Below the pieces are notes generated by a model that saw nothing but the letters and a program-made list of their open reading frames with translations, searched no databases and was not told the origin of the DNA. This document shows positions 23,630 to 31,871 of a stretch of DNA of 64,000 bases, piece by piece (within the stretch, counting starts at the first letter, position 1; the number at the start of each line of letters is the position of its first letter). This stretch comes from Flavobacteriales bacterium (GTDB taxonomy: Bacteria; Bacteroidota; Bacteroidia; NS11-12g; UBA9320), in assembly GCA_020635395.1 (NCBI GenBank), contig JACJZV010000003.1:314160-378159 (forward strand), read 5' to 3'. Position numbers and translations under genes: made by a program.

Positions 23630-23775
23630 GCCTGTTGCACAACTCAAAAGTAACTCTATTTTTCAACTATTTCAAAAAAGTTGCAATTTGAATCTTCTTA
23701 TTATCAGCGAGTTAATTGTGTTTTGTTTTTGAGGTAAAAATCTAAAATAGCGTTGAGGGTAGTTGTGCAACAGCT
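23630..23775 (-). mobile_element. MITE copy D (146 bp)
   Basis: Same termini, interior and register as copies A-C. Flanks are tacattgt on the left and acccgtgt on the right, which share only part of their bases. Its promoter faces the 22982 cassette gene about 150 bp away. Confidence 0.88.
23645..23676 (-). promoter_or_regulatory. Promoter inside MITE copy D
   Basis: On the minus strand TTTG, 20 nt, TACTTTTG, pointing to ATG 23494. Confidence 0.6.
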
Positions 23776-23782
23776 ACCCGTG

Positions 23783-24421
23783 TTAGCAGATGGCTTTTTC
23801 GGTCTGTTTAATGTTGTCGTCAAATGTTTTAATTATGTCTCTTAGCTTTAACAATAATTCTTTTGTGTCAATATTTAATTGAGGTCTGTCCCACGCTTCA
23901 AATTTTTCTTTGTCGTTAAATCTTGGCCAAAAAATGTATTCATAATAATAGTTCCAAGTCTCTTCTATTAATTCATTGTCTGCATAATTTTGAAGACTGG
24001 CGTTTCTGTCGTCCTGATTAATAAAGTCGCCATACAAGTTGACAAAGTTTGCGAAGCCCTCAATTGTCGAAATGTCCAGATTATTTTTGTCAATTTCATT
24101 TGCGATTGAGATAAGGTCATAAGTGCAATTTTCTTTAACCTCTAAATTATCGAAATTATCAAGCCAAGAACTAAGATTTTCAAATTCAACTAAATTGTCA
24201 AAATAAGATAAAATTCTCGTCTTTAAGTTTGTCAAAGATTTAGAAGCAAAAATTTTCCCACTTTTATATGTCAAAAGTCTGTCTGTGCTGTTTTTATCAG
24301 TGTCTGTATACCAAACTAAAAATAATGGACTGTCAAAAGCTGCCGAACAATATTTAATTATCCAAGTCGAGTAATTTCTGCTTAGGTCGTCAAACGTTTT
24401 TATGTCGTTTTGCTCTGTCAT
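23783..24421 (-). CDS. Cassette-borne hypothetical, 212 residues
   Basis: A soluble acidic protein with no signal or membrane segment. An N-terminal beta-alpha unit (FLVWYTDTDKNSTDRLLTYKSGKIFASKS) is followed by long helices rich in Asn/Asp and a YYYEYIFWPRF aromatic patch. I do not recognise a family. Boundary repeat GTTAGCAGAT is present on both sides; the TAA stop is part of the R'' sequence. It is the first clearly bounded cassette in reading order. Confidence 0.66.
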   Translation of the reverse strand: MTEQNDIKTFDDLSRNYSTWIIKYCSAAFDSPLFLVWYTDTDKNSTDRLLTYKSGKIFASKSLTNLKTRILSYFDNLVEFENLSSWLDNFDNLEVKENCTYDLISIANEIDKNNLDISTIEGFANFVNLYGDFINQDDRNASLQNYADNELIEETWNYYYEYIFWPRFNDKEKFEAWDRPQLNIDTKELLLKLRDIIKTFDDNIKQTEKAIC

Positions 24422-24433
24422 AGGCTATCTGCT

Positions 24434-24605
24434 AACATCCGTATATGCCCAATGTAAAAAACCTATTGTGCATATTTCCATTATCTATGTAACAATACAT
24501 GTTATGCTTTAGATGTGGCTTCGCCACCTCACTCACACCATTATGTGTTGTCTTATTCATCTCTCAAAAATATCTTTTTTCATAATAAGTCCAAAGGGCT
24601 TTTTA
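24434..24605 (-). repeat. Type B attC repeat, copy 3
   Basis: Nearly identical to copy 1 over 170 bp. It separates the TPR-protein gene from the first bounded cassette and ends at the GTT of that cassette (24434-24436). Confidence 0.75.
24565..24595 (-). promoter_or_regulatory. Promoter in type B repeat copy 3
   Basis: On the minus strand TTTG, 19 nt, TATTTTTG, about 144 nt before ATG 24421. Confidence 0.6.
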
Positions 24606-24647
24606 GCGTTGTGTTTGTTGTAAACCCGTAAAGCATCAGCCCCCTCA

Positions 24648-25487
24648 TTATTTGCCTAAATCTGACTTCATTTTATTGGCATAGTCCATAATTGCTTGAT
24701 TTCCTTTGGGCTGTTGTTTAAGAATTTTGTACCACTTTTTGAAATTGGTTTTGTCTTTTTGTGTATAAAAGTATTGCAAAATATTGAAGCAGTTTTCAGC
24801 ATTATACTCACGGTCGGTCACTGTTTTTAAGGATGTCTCAAATTGATTTATTGCATCATCAATCTTATTGTTTTTTGCCAGCGTGTATATGTATTCTTTA
24901 TTTACATAAGCGTCATTTGGATTCGTTTTTATCTCTTCTTTTAAAATTGATTCTGCTTTGTCATATTGACCCAGGCAGTTGTATGAATACGAAAGTTCAA
25001 CGGCAAGCCCTTTGAATTTTGGATTTATTTTCTCCGCTTTTTCTAAAAAAGTCAATGCCTTTTCACATTCATTCCAGCCGTTGTACATAAACCCCCACTT
25101 GTACAATCGCTCAATAGAATTTGTATCTGTTTTGTAGAATTGCAGCCAATCAGGAATTGCCGATATTTTTAACTCTTCGAATTTGTTTTCGGGTATGAAT
25201 GCAACCAAAACATTGTTTGGTTGTAGCCGAGTTTTAACGCTCATATTATCAAATCTTTCGGGTACAAATTCTCCGTTTGGCAGCACTTTAAAAGTTCCTT
25301 CATAGTTGATGGTCAAACCTGCTTCTGGGTCGATGTAGATGAAACCAAAAAGATAACTGCTGTCTTTGCTTGGTTTGAATGCAACCCACTTATCTTCACT
25401 CTGAACAAAGCGTTTGTTAAATCTTAAAGTTGTTTGGGCGTTAAGTTTGGTTGCAAAAAGCATTACAATAATTAGTATGTATTTCAT
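24648..25487 (-). CDS. Secreted TPR-repeat protein
   Basis: The 279-residue protein has a cleavable signal (MKYILIIVMLFATKLNAQ), an N-terminal beta domain of about 110 residues, then three or four tetratricopeptide-like helical pairs (ALTFLEKAEKINPKFKGLAVEL, YDKAESILKEEIKTNPNDAYV, IDDAINQFETSL). It is probably a periplasmic protein-protein interaction module. No boundary repeat is found upstream, so it may be either the host gene next to the array or the first cassette. A TATATTTG box lies at 25519-25526. Confidence 0.7.
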   Translation of the reverse strand: MKYILIIVMLFATKLNAQTTLRFNKRFVQSEDKWVAFKPSKDSSYLFGFIYIDPEAGLTINYEGTFKVLPNGEFVPERFDNMSVKTRLQPNNVLVAFIPENKFEELKISAIPDWLQFYKTDTNSIERLYKWGFMYNGWNECEKALTFLEKAEKINPKFKGLAVELSYSYNCLGQYDKAESILKEEIKTNPNDAYVNKEYIYTLAKNNKIDDAINQFETSLKTVTDREYNAENCFNILQYFYTQKDKTNFKKWYKILKQQPKGNQAIMDYANKMKSDLGK

Positions 25488-25518
25488 ATTGGGTAATTTT
25501 AAATGAGCATCTCAACGA

Positions 25519-25526
25519 CAAATATA
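25519..25526 (-). promoter_or_regulatory. -7 box TATATTTG upstream of the TPR gene
   Basis: Matches TAnnTTTG, 31 nt before ATG 25487; no -33 box at the right distance. Confidence 0.4.
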
Positions 25527-25644
25527 CCAAAGAAGAACTTTTTTTCATACATCCATATTTTTCAGACTTCACAAACCATATATCAAACATTCTATTGTCA
25601 TCCACCATTGCTTTTGTTGGGTACATATCACATTCAAAAAATTC

Positions 25645-25652
25645 TACCTTTG
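25645..25652 (+). promoter_or_regulatory. -7 box TACCTTTG upstream of eno
   Basis: TACCTTTG then CAGC, 16 nt before ATG 25669. The box and its CAGC extension recur at other genes here. Confidence 0.55.
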
Positions 25653-25668
25653 CAGCAAAATTTTAGAA

Positions 25669-26958
25669 ATGAGCGAAATACTTAATATTCATGCCAGACA
25701 AATTCTTGATTCACGCGGCAATCCAACCATCGAGGCCGAAGTAATTACAACTACCGGAGCGTATGGCCTTGCGGCGGTTCCGTCGGGTGCATCTACAGGT
25801 GTGCACGAGGCGGTAGAATTGCGAGATGGCGACAAAAATCAGTATTTAGGAAAAGGGGTTACTCAGGCTGTTGAAAATGTAAACACCACCATTGCTGAGG
25901 CATTGGTGGGTCATGATGTGACCGACCAAACCTTGCTCGACAATATGATGATAGCACTTGATGGCACGGCAAACAAAAGCAATCTCGGGGCAAATGCTAT
26001 TTTGGCGGTTTCGTTGGCATTGTCTAAAGCGGCAGCAATGGAAAGCGGCCAATCGCTGTATAGATACATTGGCGGTGTAAATGCCAAGGTGCTTCCGGTG
26101 CCGATGATGAATATTTTGAATGGGGGCAGCCATGCCGATAATTCCATCGATTTTCAGGAGTTTATGATTATGCCGGTAAAAGCCGATTCGTTTAGCCATG
26201 CGTTGCGAATGGGTGTAGAGGTGTTTCATTACCTAAAATCGGTATTAAAAGAAAAAGGCTACAGCACCAATGTGGGCGATGAAGGTGGTTTTGCACCCAA
26301 CATAAAATCAAACGAAGAAGCCATTGAAACGGTTTTGAAAGCTATAGAAAGAGCGGGATATAAACCGGGCAGCGACATTTTTATTGCGATGGATGCGGCC
26401 ACTTCTGAGTTTTACAATCAAGAAAGTGGAATGTATCATTTCCATAAATCGAGCGGACAAAAAATGAGTTCGGAAGAAATGGCCGACTACTGGCTAAACT
26501 GGACAAATAAATACCCTATTGTTTCGATAGAAGACGGCATGGCCGAAGACGACTGGAAAGGTTGGAAAACCCTGACGGAAAAAATCGGTAAAAAAGTGCA
26601 GTTGGTGGGCGACGATTTGTTTGTTACCAATGTGCGTCGTTTGCAGGAAGGCATCAATCAAAAAGTGGCCAATTCTATATTGGTAAAAGTAAACCAAATT
26701 GGTTCGCTTACCGAAACCATCGATGCCATTCAATTGGCAACCGCCAATCAATATACAAACATCATTAGTCACCGAAGCGGCGAAACAGAAGACACTACCA
26801 TTGCAGATTTGGCGGTGGCCATGAACAGCGGTCAGATTAAAACAGGTTCGGCTTCTAGAACAGACAGAATTGCAAAATACAACCAATTGCTTCGCATTGA
26901 GGAAGAATTGGGCACCGAGGCCATCTATGGTGGCAATATGTTTCGATACGGAAAGTAG
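25669..26958 (+). CDS. eno: Enolase
   Basis: The 429-residue enzyme dehydrates 2-phosphoglycerate to phosphoenolpyruvate in glycolysis. Recognised by ARQILDSRGNPTIEAE at the N-terminus, GASTGVHEAVELRDGD, the metal-binding Asp/Glu in IAMDAA, SIEDGMAEDDW and VGDDLFVTN, the catalytic Lys in ILVKVNQIG and the active-site loop SHRSGETEDT. Length is standard. Three small genes follow at 18, -4 and 13 nt, suggesting an operon led by eno. Confidence 0.98.
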   Translation: MSEILNIHARQILDSRGNPTIEAEVITTTGAYGLAAVPSGASTGVHEAVELRDGDKNQYLGKGVTQAVENVNTTIAEALVGHDVTDQTLLDNMMIALDGTANKSNLGANAILAVSLALSKAAAMESGQSLYRYIGGVNAKVLPVPMMNILNGGSHADNSIDFQEFMIMPVKADSFSHALRMGVEVFHYLKSVLKEKGYSTNVGDEGGFAPNIKSNEEAIETVLKAIERAGYKPGSDIFIAMDAATSEFYNQESGMYHFHKSSGQKMSSEEMADYWLNWTNKYPIVSIEDGMAEDDWKGWKTLTEKIGKKVQLVGDDLFVTNVRRLQEGINQKVANSILVKVNQIGSLTETIDAIQLATANQYTNIISHRSGETEDTTIADLAVAMNSGQIKTGSASRTDRIAKYNQLLRIEEELGTEAIYGGNMFRYGK

Positions 26959-26976
26959 CGGAGGTAGAGGGGTTTT

Positions 26977-27345
26977 ATGAAATCTCTTTTGGTTGTTTCT
27001 TTACTGATTTTATCAAACGTGTTTATGACACTGGCTTGGTATGGTCATCTCAAATTTTCGGAATACAAATGGTTTGGCAAACTGGGTATAGTTGCCGTTG
27101 TTTTTCTCAGTTGGGGGCTGGCTTTGTTTGAATATTTTTTTCAGGTGCCTGCCAATAAAATAGGATTTAAAGGGAACGATGGGCCGTTTTCATTGGTGCA
27201 ACTCAAGGTTATTCAAGAGGTCGTTTCTATAGTAGTTTTTATGCTTTTTGTGTTGCTGGTATTTAAAAGCGAAACATTAAAACCCAATCATATCATAGGG
27301 TTTGTTTTTTTAGTGTTAGCCGTTTATTTCATGTTTAAAAAATGA
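26977..27345 (+). CDS. DUF486/DMT-type small membrane protein
   Basis: A 122-residue protein with four hydrophobic helices and the family features SNVFMTLAWYGHLKF, ALFEYFFQVPANKIG and LKVIQEVVSIVVF. These belong to the DUF486 family, related to small drug/metabolite transporters. Transport activity has not been established for the family. It follows eno by 18 nt and overlaps the next gene by 4 nt (ATGA). Confidence 0.85.
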   Translation: MKSLLVVSLLILSNVFMTLAWYGHLKFSEYKWFGKLGIVAVVFLSWGLALFEYFFQVPANKIGFKGNDGPFSLVQLKVIQEVVSIVVFMLFVLLVFKSETLKPNHIIGFVFLVLAVYFMFKK

Positions 27346-27671
27346 ATTTTGAGATAGTGCATAATAACGGCGAAAATGTGGCAATCCTTCATTCTGCCAA
27401 TGTAGAAATAAGAGATGCCCAAGATGCTCTGGAAATGCTGATGAACGCACGCTATCAGGAGTGTGAAGTGTTGCAGGTGCAACAGCATCATTTGCCCGAA
27501 TCTTTTTTTGATTTAAAAACCGGACTGGCAGGAGAAATACTTCTAAAATTTTCAACCTATGGCGGACGCCTTATTGTTGTTGGAAATTTTGAAAACATCA
27601 CCAGCAAAAGTCTCCGAGATTTTATATTTGAAAGCAACAAAGTGGGACGAATCCGATTTGTATCGTCTTAA
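27342..27671 (+). CDS. DUF4180 domain protein
   Basis: A 109-residue soluble alpha/beta protein. The segments EIRDAQDALEMLMNA, CEVLQVQQHHLPESFFDLKTGLAGEILLKFSTY and LRDFIFESNKVGRIRFV match the pattern I associate with DUF4180, a family without known biochemical role. Translationally coupled to the upstream gene through a 4-nt overlap. Confidence 0.78.
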   Translation: MNFEIVHNNGENVAILHSANVEIRDAQDALEMLMNARYQECEVLQVQQHHLPESFFDLKTGLAGEILLKFSTYGGRLIVVGNFENITSKSLRDFIFESNKVGRIRFVSS

Positions 27672-27684
27672 ATAATACATACGT

Positions 27685-28128
27685 ATGAAACAAAAAATTA
27701 CTCCGTTTCTATGGGCTACTTCCGATGCCAAAGAAATGGCCGATTATTATTTATCCATTTTTAGCGATGGCAAAATCGTTGAACAAAATGGGTTTATTTT
27801 TATTCTGGAAATCGCCGGTCAGCAACTGGGCATTTTAAACGGAGGGCCGCACCATATTCAGTTCGATGATTCTATTTCGTTGATGATTGATTGCGAAGAT
27901 CAACAGGAGGTAGATTTTTATTGGGAGAAATTTACTGCCAACGGTGGACAAGAAAGTATGTGTGGTTGGTGCAAAGATAAATATGGCGTATCGTGGCAGG
28001 TAGTGCCACGTGGTTTAAAGGAATTGCTCTCAAATCCAGATAGAGAAAAGGCACAAAAAGCCACCCAAGCCATGTTAAAAATGCAAAAAATTGACTTAAA
28101 AAAAATGGAAGAAGCGGCAAGTAGTTGA
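27685..28128 (+). CDS. VOC-fold protein, PhnB-like
   Basis: A 147-residue member of the vicinal-oxygen-chelate superfamily. It begins ITPFLWATSDAKEMADYYLSIF and contains the segment CGWCKDKYGVSWQVVP, typical of the PhnB / 3-demethylubiquinone-methyltransferase-like group. Family names derive from similarity; substrates are mostly unknown. It ends the eno-led gene string, 13 nt after DUF4180. Confidence 0.88.
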   Translation: MKQKITPFLWATSDAKEMADYYLSIFSDGKIVEQNGFIFILEIAGQQLGILNGGPHHIQFDDSISLMIDCEDQQEVDFYWEKFTANGGQESMCGWCKDKYGVSWQVVPRGLKELLSNPDREKAQKATQAMLKMQKIDLKKMEEAASS

Positions 28129-28150
28129 TTTGTTTGTATTTTTACGGACA

Positions 28151-31100
28151 ATGAAATTTCATTACACAAAATTGTCGTCTGTTGGCCGAATGGCAATTGT
28201 TGCTTTATTTCTAATTTTTAGTGCGGTTCAGGCAAAATCGCAATGCACCATTCAGTCAAACGATGAAGCCTGTGTGGGCGAGGTGGTTCAGTTTACAGCC
28301 ACCGTTTCCAGCGGCACCATTGGAGTGGTAAATTGGGAATTTGGCGACAATGGAACTGCCACCGGAAGCAGCGTATCGCACCAATACACCACAGGGGGTA
28401 GTTATACGGTTAAAGCCACCATCCAAATTATAAATGGGGTGCCATGCACCATTACCAAAAACATCACTATATACAATAACCCACAGATGAATGTGGTGTT
28501 GGATGCCTCCACCCAATACTGCCTTCTTTCAAACAAAATTTGCTTACAAGATAACTCTACTTCCGGCAATGCAGGCATCGGCCTTTCTAAGCGTATAGTT
28601 TTGTGGGGGGATGGCGGAAAAACAGAAACCAATAGCCCGACAGTGGGCGAAAAGCACTGCTATACCTATATAAAAGAGGGTAAATATTCTTTGACTATAG
28701 AAGACATAAACGCCAAAGGTTGCTCGAATAAACAAACCATAAACATCGAAATTTTGGATGAATTTAACCCAAGCTTTTTTCCATTCAGTCGAGGTGGTTC
28801 ATGCAAATACGAGGACATTGAATTTGTGGAAGACACCGGGTGGAACAATCGATACAATCTTTTGCAACAACTCATTTTTGACTATGCCGACGGAACAACG
28901 GATACCATTAATGCTCCTATTTCGGGTTTGTCGAAAACGCATCGTTTCACAAAATCGGGAACCTATCAGGTATTGCTAACGGCAAAGTTTAAAAACGGTT
29001 GTACTCGTGAATATATCCGAAACGTCATCATTGATTTGGATGCGGTGGATGTAAAAATTAAAAAATCAGATTCGATAATTTGCGTTGAAAATTCCATTGA
29101 ATTTTTTCATGCTGAATTAAAAAATGCGGATTATTCTTGGGCCGTGTTTGATTCTGTAGGAAATGTGTTGAATAGGATTAGCGGTGACAGAATAGCCTAT
29201 CTAGGTGGTGGTTTTGGGAAAAACTATGTGGAACTGACCATAACAAAAGGGGTATGCGAATCAAAGGGGAGGGATTCGTTTGAAGGAATAGGAGTAGCCT
29301 TGACTCCACGTATTTTAAACAACGACCAATGTGGGAATATTGATTCCGTAATTTTTTGTGGCGACTTTATTGGTTATAAAAATTCAAACGATTTACATTT
29401 TTTGTGGAATTTGGGTTACCACAAAATGGAACAATGTACAACAGACTACGATAAAGGAATAAACTTAAATAGAAACTGTATTACCAGAAAAGGGCAATAT
29501 TTTAAACACCGATTTGATACAACAATTTGTGCTGTTGCATCACTTTTTTTAATTGACTCTGTAACCAAATGCTATGCCACGTATGCTCCTGTAGTGCCAA
29601 ACTATTCGGTCATAAATACTCCCGAGCCAAAAGATTTTGAATTTTTACCGCGTCCGGCATGTTTTGCTGATGCGGTTGTTTTACGAAGTCCATGCGTAAC
29701 AAAAGTCAATGTTATCTGGGATTCGTTGTGCAATTCTACCAATTTTGATACCAAACGGCTGCATGAATACTATTCTACCTGCGATACCAGTAGGTGGGTT
29801 ACAACTGCGGTAGCGTTTCAAAAAGGCGATTCAAAAGTATATCGCTCGTGCGACCCAACAGATTTTTATGTTGATAGTTCGAGGGTATGTATCGATACAT
29901 TTTGGTATCACAGAGCTTTTCAATTGCAGCCCAAGCCAAGCACTTCGGCCAACTATAAACTGCTTAACTGCATACCGGGAGAAATAAGAGGGAAGTTTAA
30001 TAACAACCGCCAACAACACATTTTAAAAGTAAAATACGATTGGGGAGATGGGGCAATTGATAGTTTTACTATGCAGCCAGGCTACGACACCCTGCCTGAT
30101 TTCTACCACAAATATGCCCGCTCCGGCACGTATGCCATAGGGCTTTCCATGATTTCTGATTCGGGCTGTATGTCTGAGAGCTACATTGTTATCAAAGTCG
30201 GGTTTTATAATAATTTTGAAATTGTAAGCCCCATTTGTCCGGGCATTACCACCTATGTCAAAGATTCCATTCGATACTGGGATGACAACACTCCTTATTG
30301 GAATTTGCCCGGAAATGTTGAATCGGTTAAATGGGATTTGGGCGATGGAAAAGGTTTTAGCATTAACGGACCCTTTCCAGGAATAAAATATGACTACCCT
30401 GGTACATACAATATTACCATGGTTTCCACCGACCGAAATGGTTGCACAGACACCGTGGTGAAGCAAATCGAAGTGCTGGAGTTTACTGCCGGAATCAAAG
30501 ATTTGGCCGACAAAATTATCTGCGACGAAATTGTGCAGTTGTTCGACTCCACCCCCATTATACCGAATGATAAGGTAAAAAGAAATTATTGGAGTTTTGG
30601 CGACAATACCCGTGAGAGCGTTTTAAAAGACCCATTTCATTATTATTCTATTTATGGAAGTTTTGAAATAATGCATGTTGTAGAAACCCAATTAGGTTGT
30701 ATCGATACTACGTACAAAACCATTGTTATAGAGGGGCCGGTGGCACATTTTGATATTGTTTCCGACACGGTGGGTTGTGCACCTTTTACTGCTGAGTTTA
30801 AAAACAATTCCATAAAAGCGAGCGATTTTATTTGGTATTTTGGCGATAATTCGGCCAATAATACCTTGAGCACTCAGTCCACCGCCAACGTGACACACAC
30901 TTATACTAAACCCGGCACGTATGAAATATATCTATATGCCAGCGATAGTGTGTATAACCCCCACTCTACCGATACCTTAAAATTTTGCAGTGGTATTTTT
31001 CCGGATAGCACTCAAAATCCGGTGGCCATTCGTCGCATCATTGTGCTGCCCATTCCAATAGTTGATTTTGAAATTAGCGGAGGCTTGTGCGAAGGAGATA

Positions 31101-31870
31101 CCATAACACTTAAAGATAAATCAGACCCCATTTATACCGATTATAAATGGCAATGGGCAGGCGGAGTTGTCTCTGGAAATAATCCGGAGGTGAAAGTGCA
31201 AATGAACGACACCGGAAGTGTAACTATTTTATATACTCCAACCTATACACCGCAAGGAATCTATCAACGAGCATGTTTTGACAGTGCAGAGAAAGTAATT
31301 GAGATTAAATATAACCGTACGGAATTTAATTTTACCAAAGATTCCCTCTGCCCCATTTATACCTTCACGGCTGATGGAGACGATTTAATAGCGTATTCGT
31401 GGGATTTTGGACATCCGGCCAGTGGCGATAGCAATGTCTCCAACTTACCGACACCACATCATTCGTTTTACCCCGATTTAGGCGATTTTGAAGTTTGTCT
31501 TACCACAAAAAACGTGGATGGCTGCATCAACGAATATTGCGAGTTGGTGGAAAGCGAGCACAGCTTTACCGTATTTACACCCAATATTTTGACACCCAAT
31601 GATGATGATTTGAACGATGTTTTTTATGTAGAAGTAGAGGGCAGCCAACTATTTGAATTATACATTTACAATCGGTGGGGAGAAAAGGTGTATGAGGTGA
31701 AAGAAAACTATGGAAAAAATACCTCGTTGTATTGGAATGGAAAAGTGATGAACAGCGGTAAACCTTGCCCTCCCGGTACCTATTTTTATATTTTGAAAGT
31801 GCAAGAAGGTTGCAACGAGGAGGCAGACATTGAAAAAATAGAAGGTGTGGTAACACTTTTTAGAGATTGA
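28151..31870 (+). CDS. Giant PKD-repeat protein with T9SS type B sorting domain
   Basis: Start at ATG 28151 gives a signal peptide (hydrophobic ALFLIFSAVQA) and 1239 residues; an ATG-less extension upstream is unneeded. Multiple PKD-like domains are visible by W-[ED]-FGD-[GN] and H-x-Y-x3-G-[ST]-Y motifs (e.g. VNWEFGDNGTA...SYTVKATI, VKYDWGDGAIDSF, VKWDLGDGKG, NYWSFGDNTRE, FIWYFGDNSANN, YSWDFGHPAS). The last 95 residues (FTPNILTPNDDDLNDVF, YIYNRWGEKVYE, WNGKVMNSGKPCPPGTYFY) are the gliding-associated type B C-terminal domain that directs export by T9SS and surface attachment. Role is probably adhesion or surface structure. Confidence 0.9.
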   Translation: MKFHYTKLSSVGRMAIVALFLIFSAVQAKSQCTIQSNDEACVGEVVQFTATVSSGTIGVVNWEFGDNGTATGSSVSHQYTTGGSYTVKATIQIINGVPCTITKNITIYNNPQMNVVLDASTQYCLLSNKICLQDNSTSGNAGIGLSKRIVLWGDGGKTETNSPTVGEKHCYTYIKEGKYSLTIEDINAKGCSNKQTINIEILDEFNPSFFPFSRGGSCKYEDIEFVEDTGWNNRYNLLQQLIFDYADGTTDTINAPISGLSKTHRFTKSGTYQVLLTAKFKNGCTREYIRNVIIDLDAVDVKIKKSDSIICVENSIEFFHAELKNADYSWAVFDSVGNVLNRISGDRIAYLGGGFGKNYVELTITKGVCESKGRDSFEGIGVALTPRILNNDQCGNIDSVIFCGDFIGYKNSNDLHFLWNLGYHKMEQCTTDYDKGINLNRNCITRKGQYFKHRFDTTICAVASLFLIDSVTKCYATYAPVVPNYSVINTPEPKDFEFLPRPACFADAVVLRSPCVTKVNVIWDSLCNSTNFDTKRLHEYYSTCDTSRWVTTAVAFQKGDSKVYRSCDPTDFYVDSSRVCIDTFWYHRAFQLQPKPSTSANYKLLNCIPGEIRGKFNNNRQQHILKVKYDWGDGAIDSFTMQPGYDTLPDFYHKYARSGTYAIGLSMISDSGCMSESYIVIKVGFYNNFEIVSPICPGITTYVKDSIRYWDDNTPYWNLPGNVESVKWDLGDGKGFSINGPFPGIKYDYPGTYNITMVSTDRNGCTDTVVKQIEVLEFTAGIKDLADKIICDEIVQLFDSTPIIPNDKVKRNYWSFGDNTRESVLKDPFHYYSIYGSFEIMHVVETQLGCIDTTYKTIVIEGPVAHFDIVSDTVGCAPFTAEFKNNSIKASDFIWYFGDNSANNTLSTQSTANVTHTYTKPGTYEIYLYASDSVYNPHSTDTLKFCSGIFPDSTQNPVAIRRIIVLPIPIVDFEISGGLCEGDTITLKDKSDPIYTDYKWQWAGGVVSGNNPEVKVQMNDTGSVTILYTPTYTPQGIYQRACFDSAEKVIEIKYNRTEFNFTKDSLCPIYTFTADGDDLIAYSWDFGHPASGDSNVSNLPTPHHSFYPDLGDFEVCLTTKNVDGCINEYCELVESEHSFTVFTPNILTPNDDDLNDVFYVEVEGSQLFELYIYNRWGEKVYEVKENYGKNTSLYWNGKVMNSGKPCPPGTYFYILKVQEGCNEEADIEKIEGVVTLFRD

Positions 31871-31871
31871 T

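Larger units (their letters stand above)
23509..23784 (-). other. attC-like site of the 23783 cassette, split by MITE copy D
   Basis: R'' side ATCTGCTAAC, R' side GTTGGCAATA. Arms TACGTAATGCGGG and CCCGCACTTCGCTTATAC-type sequences pair, and AAGTGC/GCACTT repeats fill the loop. MITE D lies between R'' and L''. Confidence 0.65.
10264..24605 (-). mobile_element. Integron-like gene cassette array without integrase (CALIN)
   Basis: Twelve small genes all read on the minus strand. Nine are flanked by a private inverted repeat: GTT plus 6-12 bases just before the gene, and its reverse complement ending in AAC just after it. That is the layout of a cassette's R' half and R'' half. Between AAC and the next GTT lie 110-200 bp that can fold on themselves, as attC sites do. 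Many junction sequences show variable bases between conserved GTT and AAC instead of strict GTTRRRY. Genes are unrelated to each other and mostly unrecognised, as in cassette pools. No tyrosine-recombinase gene with an integrase signature is in the window. The flanking host genes are on the opposite strand at both ends (9436+ and eno+). Confidence 0.82.

Noticed and set aside
24648..25487. TPR gene as a certain cassette
   Set aside because: No GTT boundary repeat upstream and no matching AAC repeat downstream; it may be the host gene next to the array.
30023..30466. Several antisense open frames inside the PKD and SdrD_B genes
   Set aside because: They follow from codon bias of repetitive genes on the other strand; no start signals or recognisable domains.
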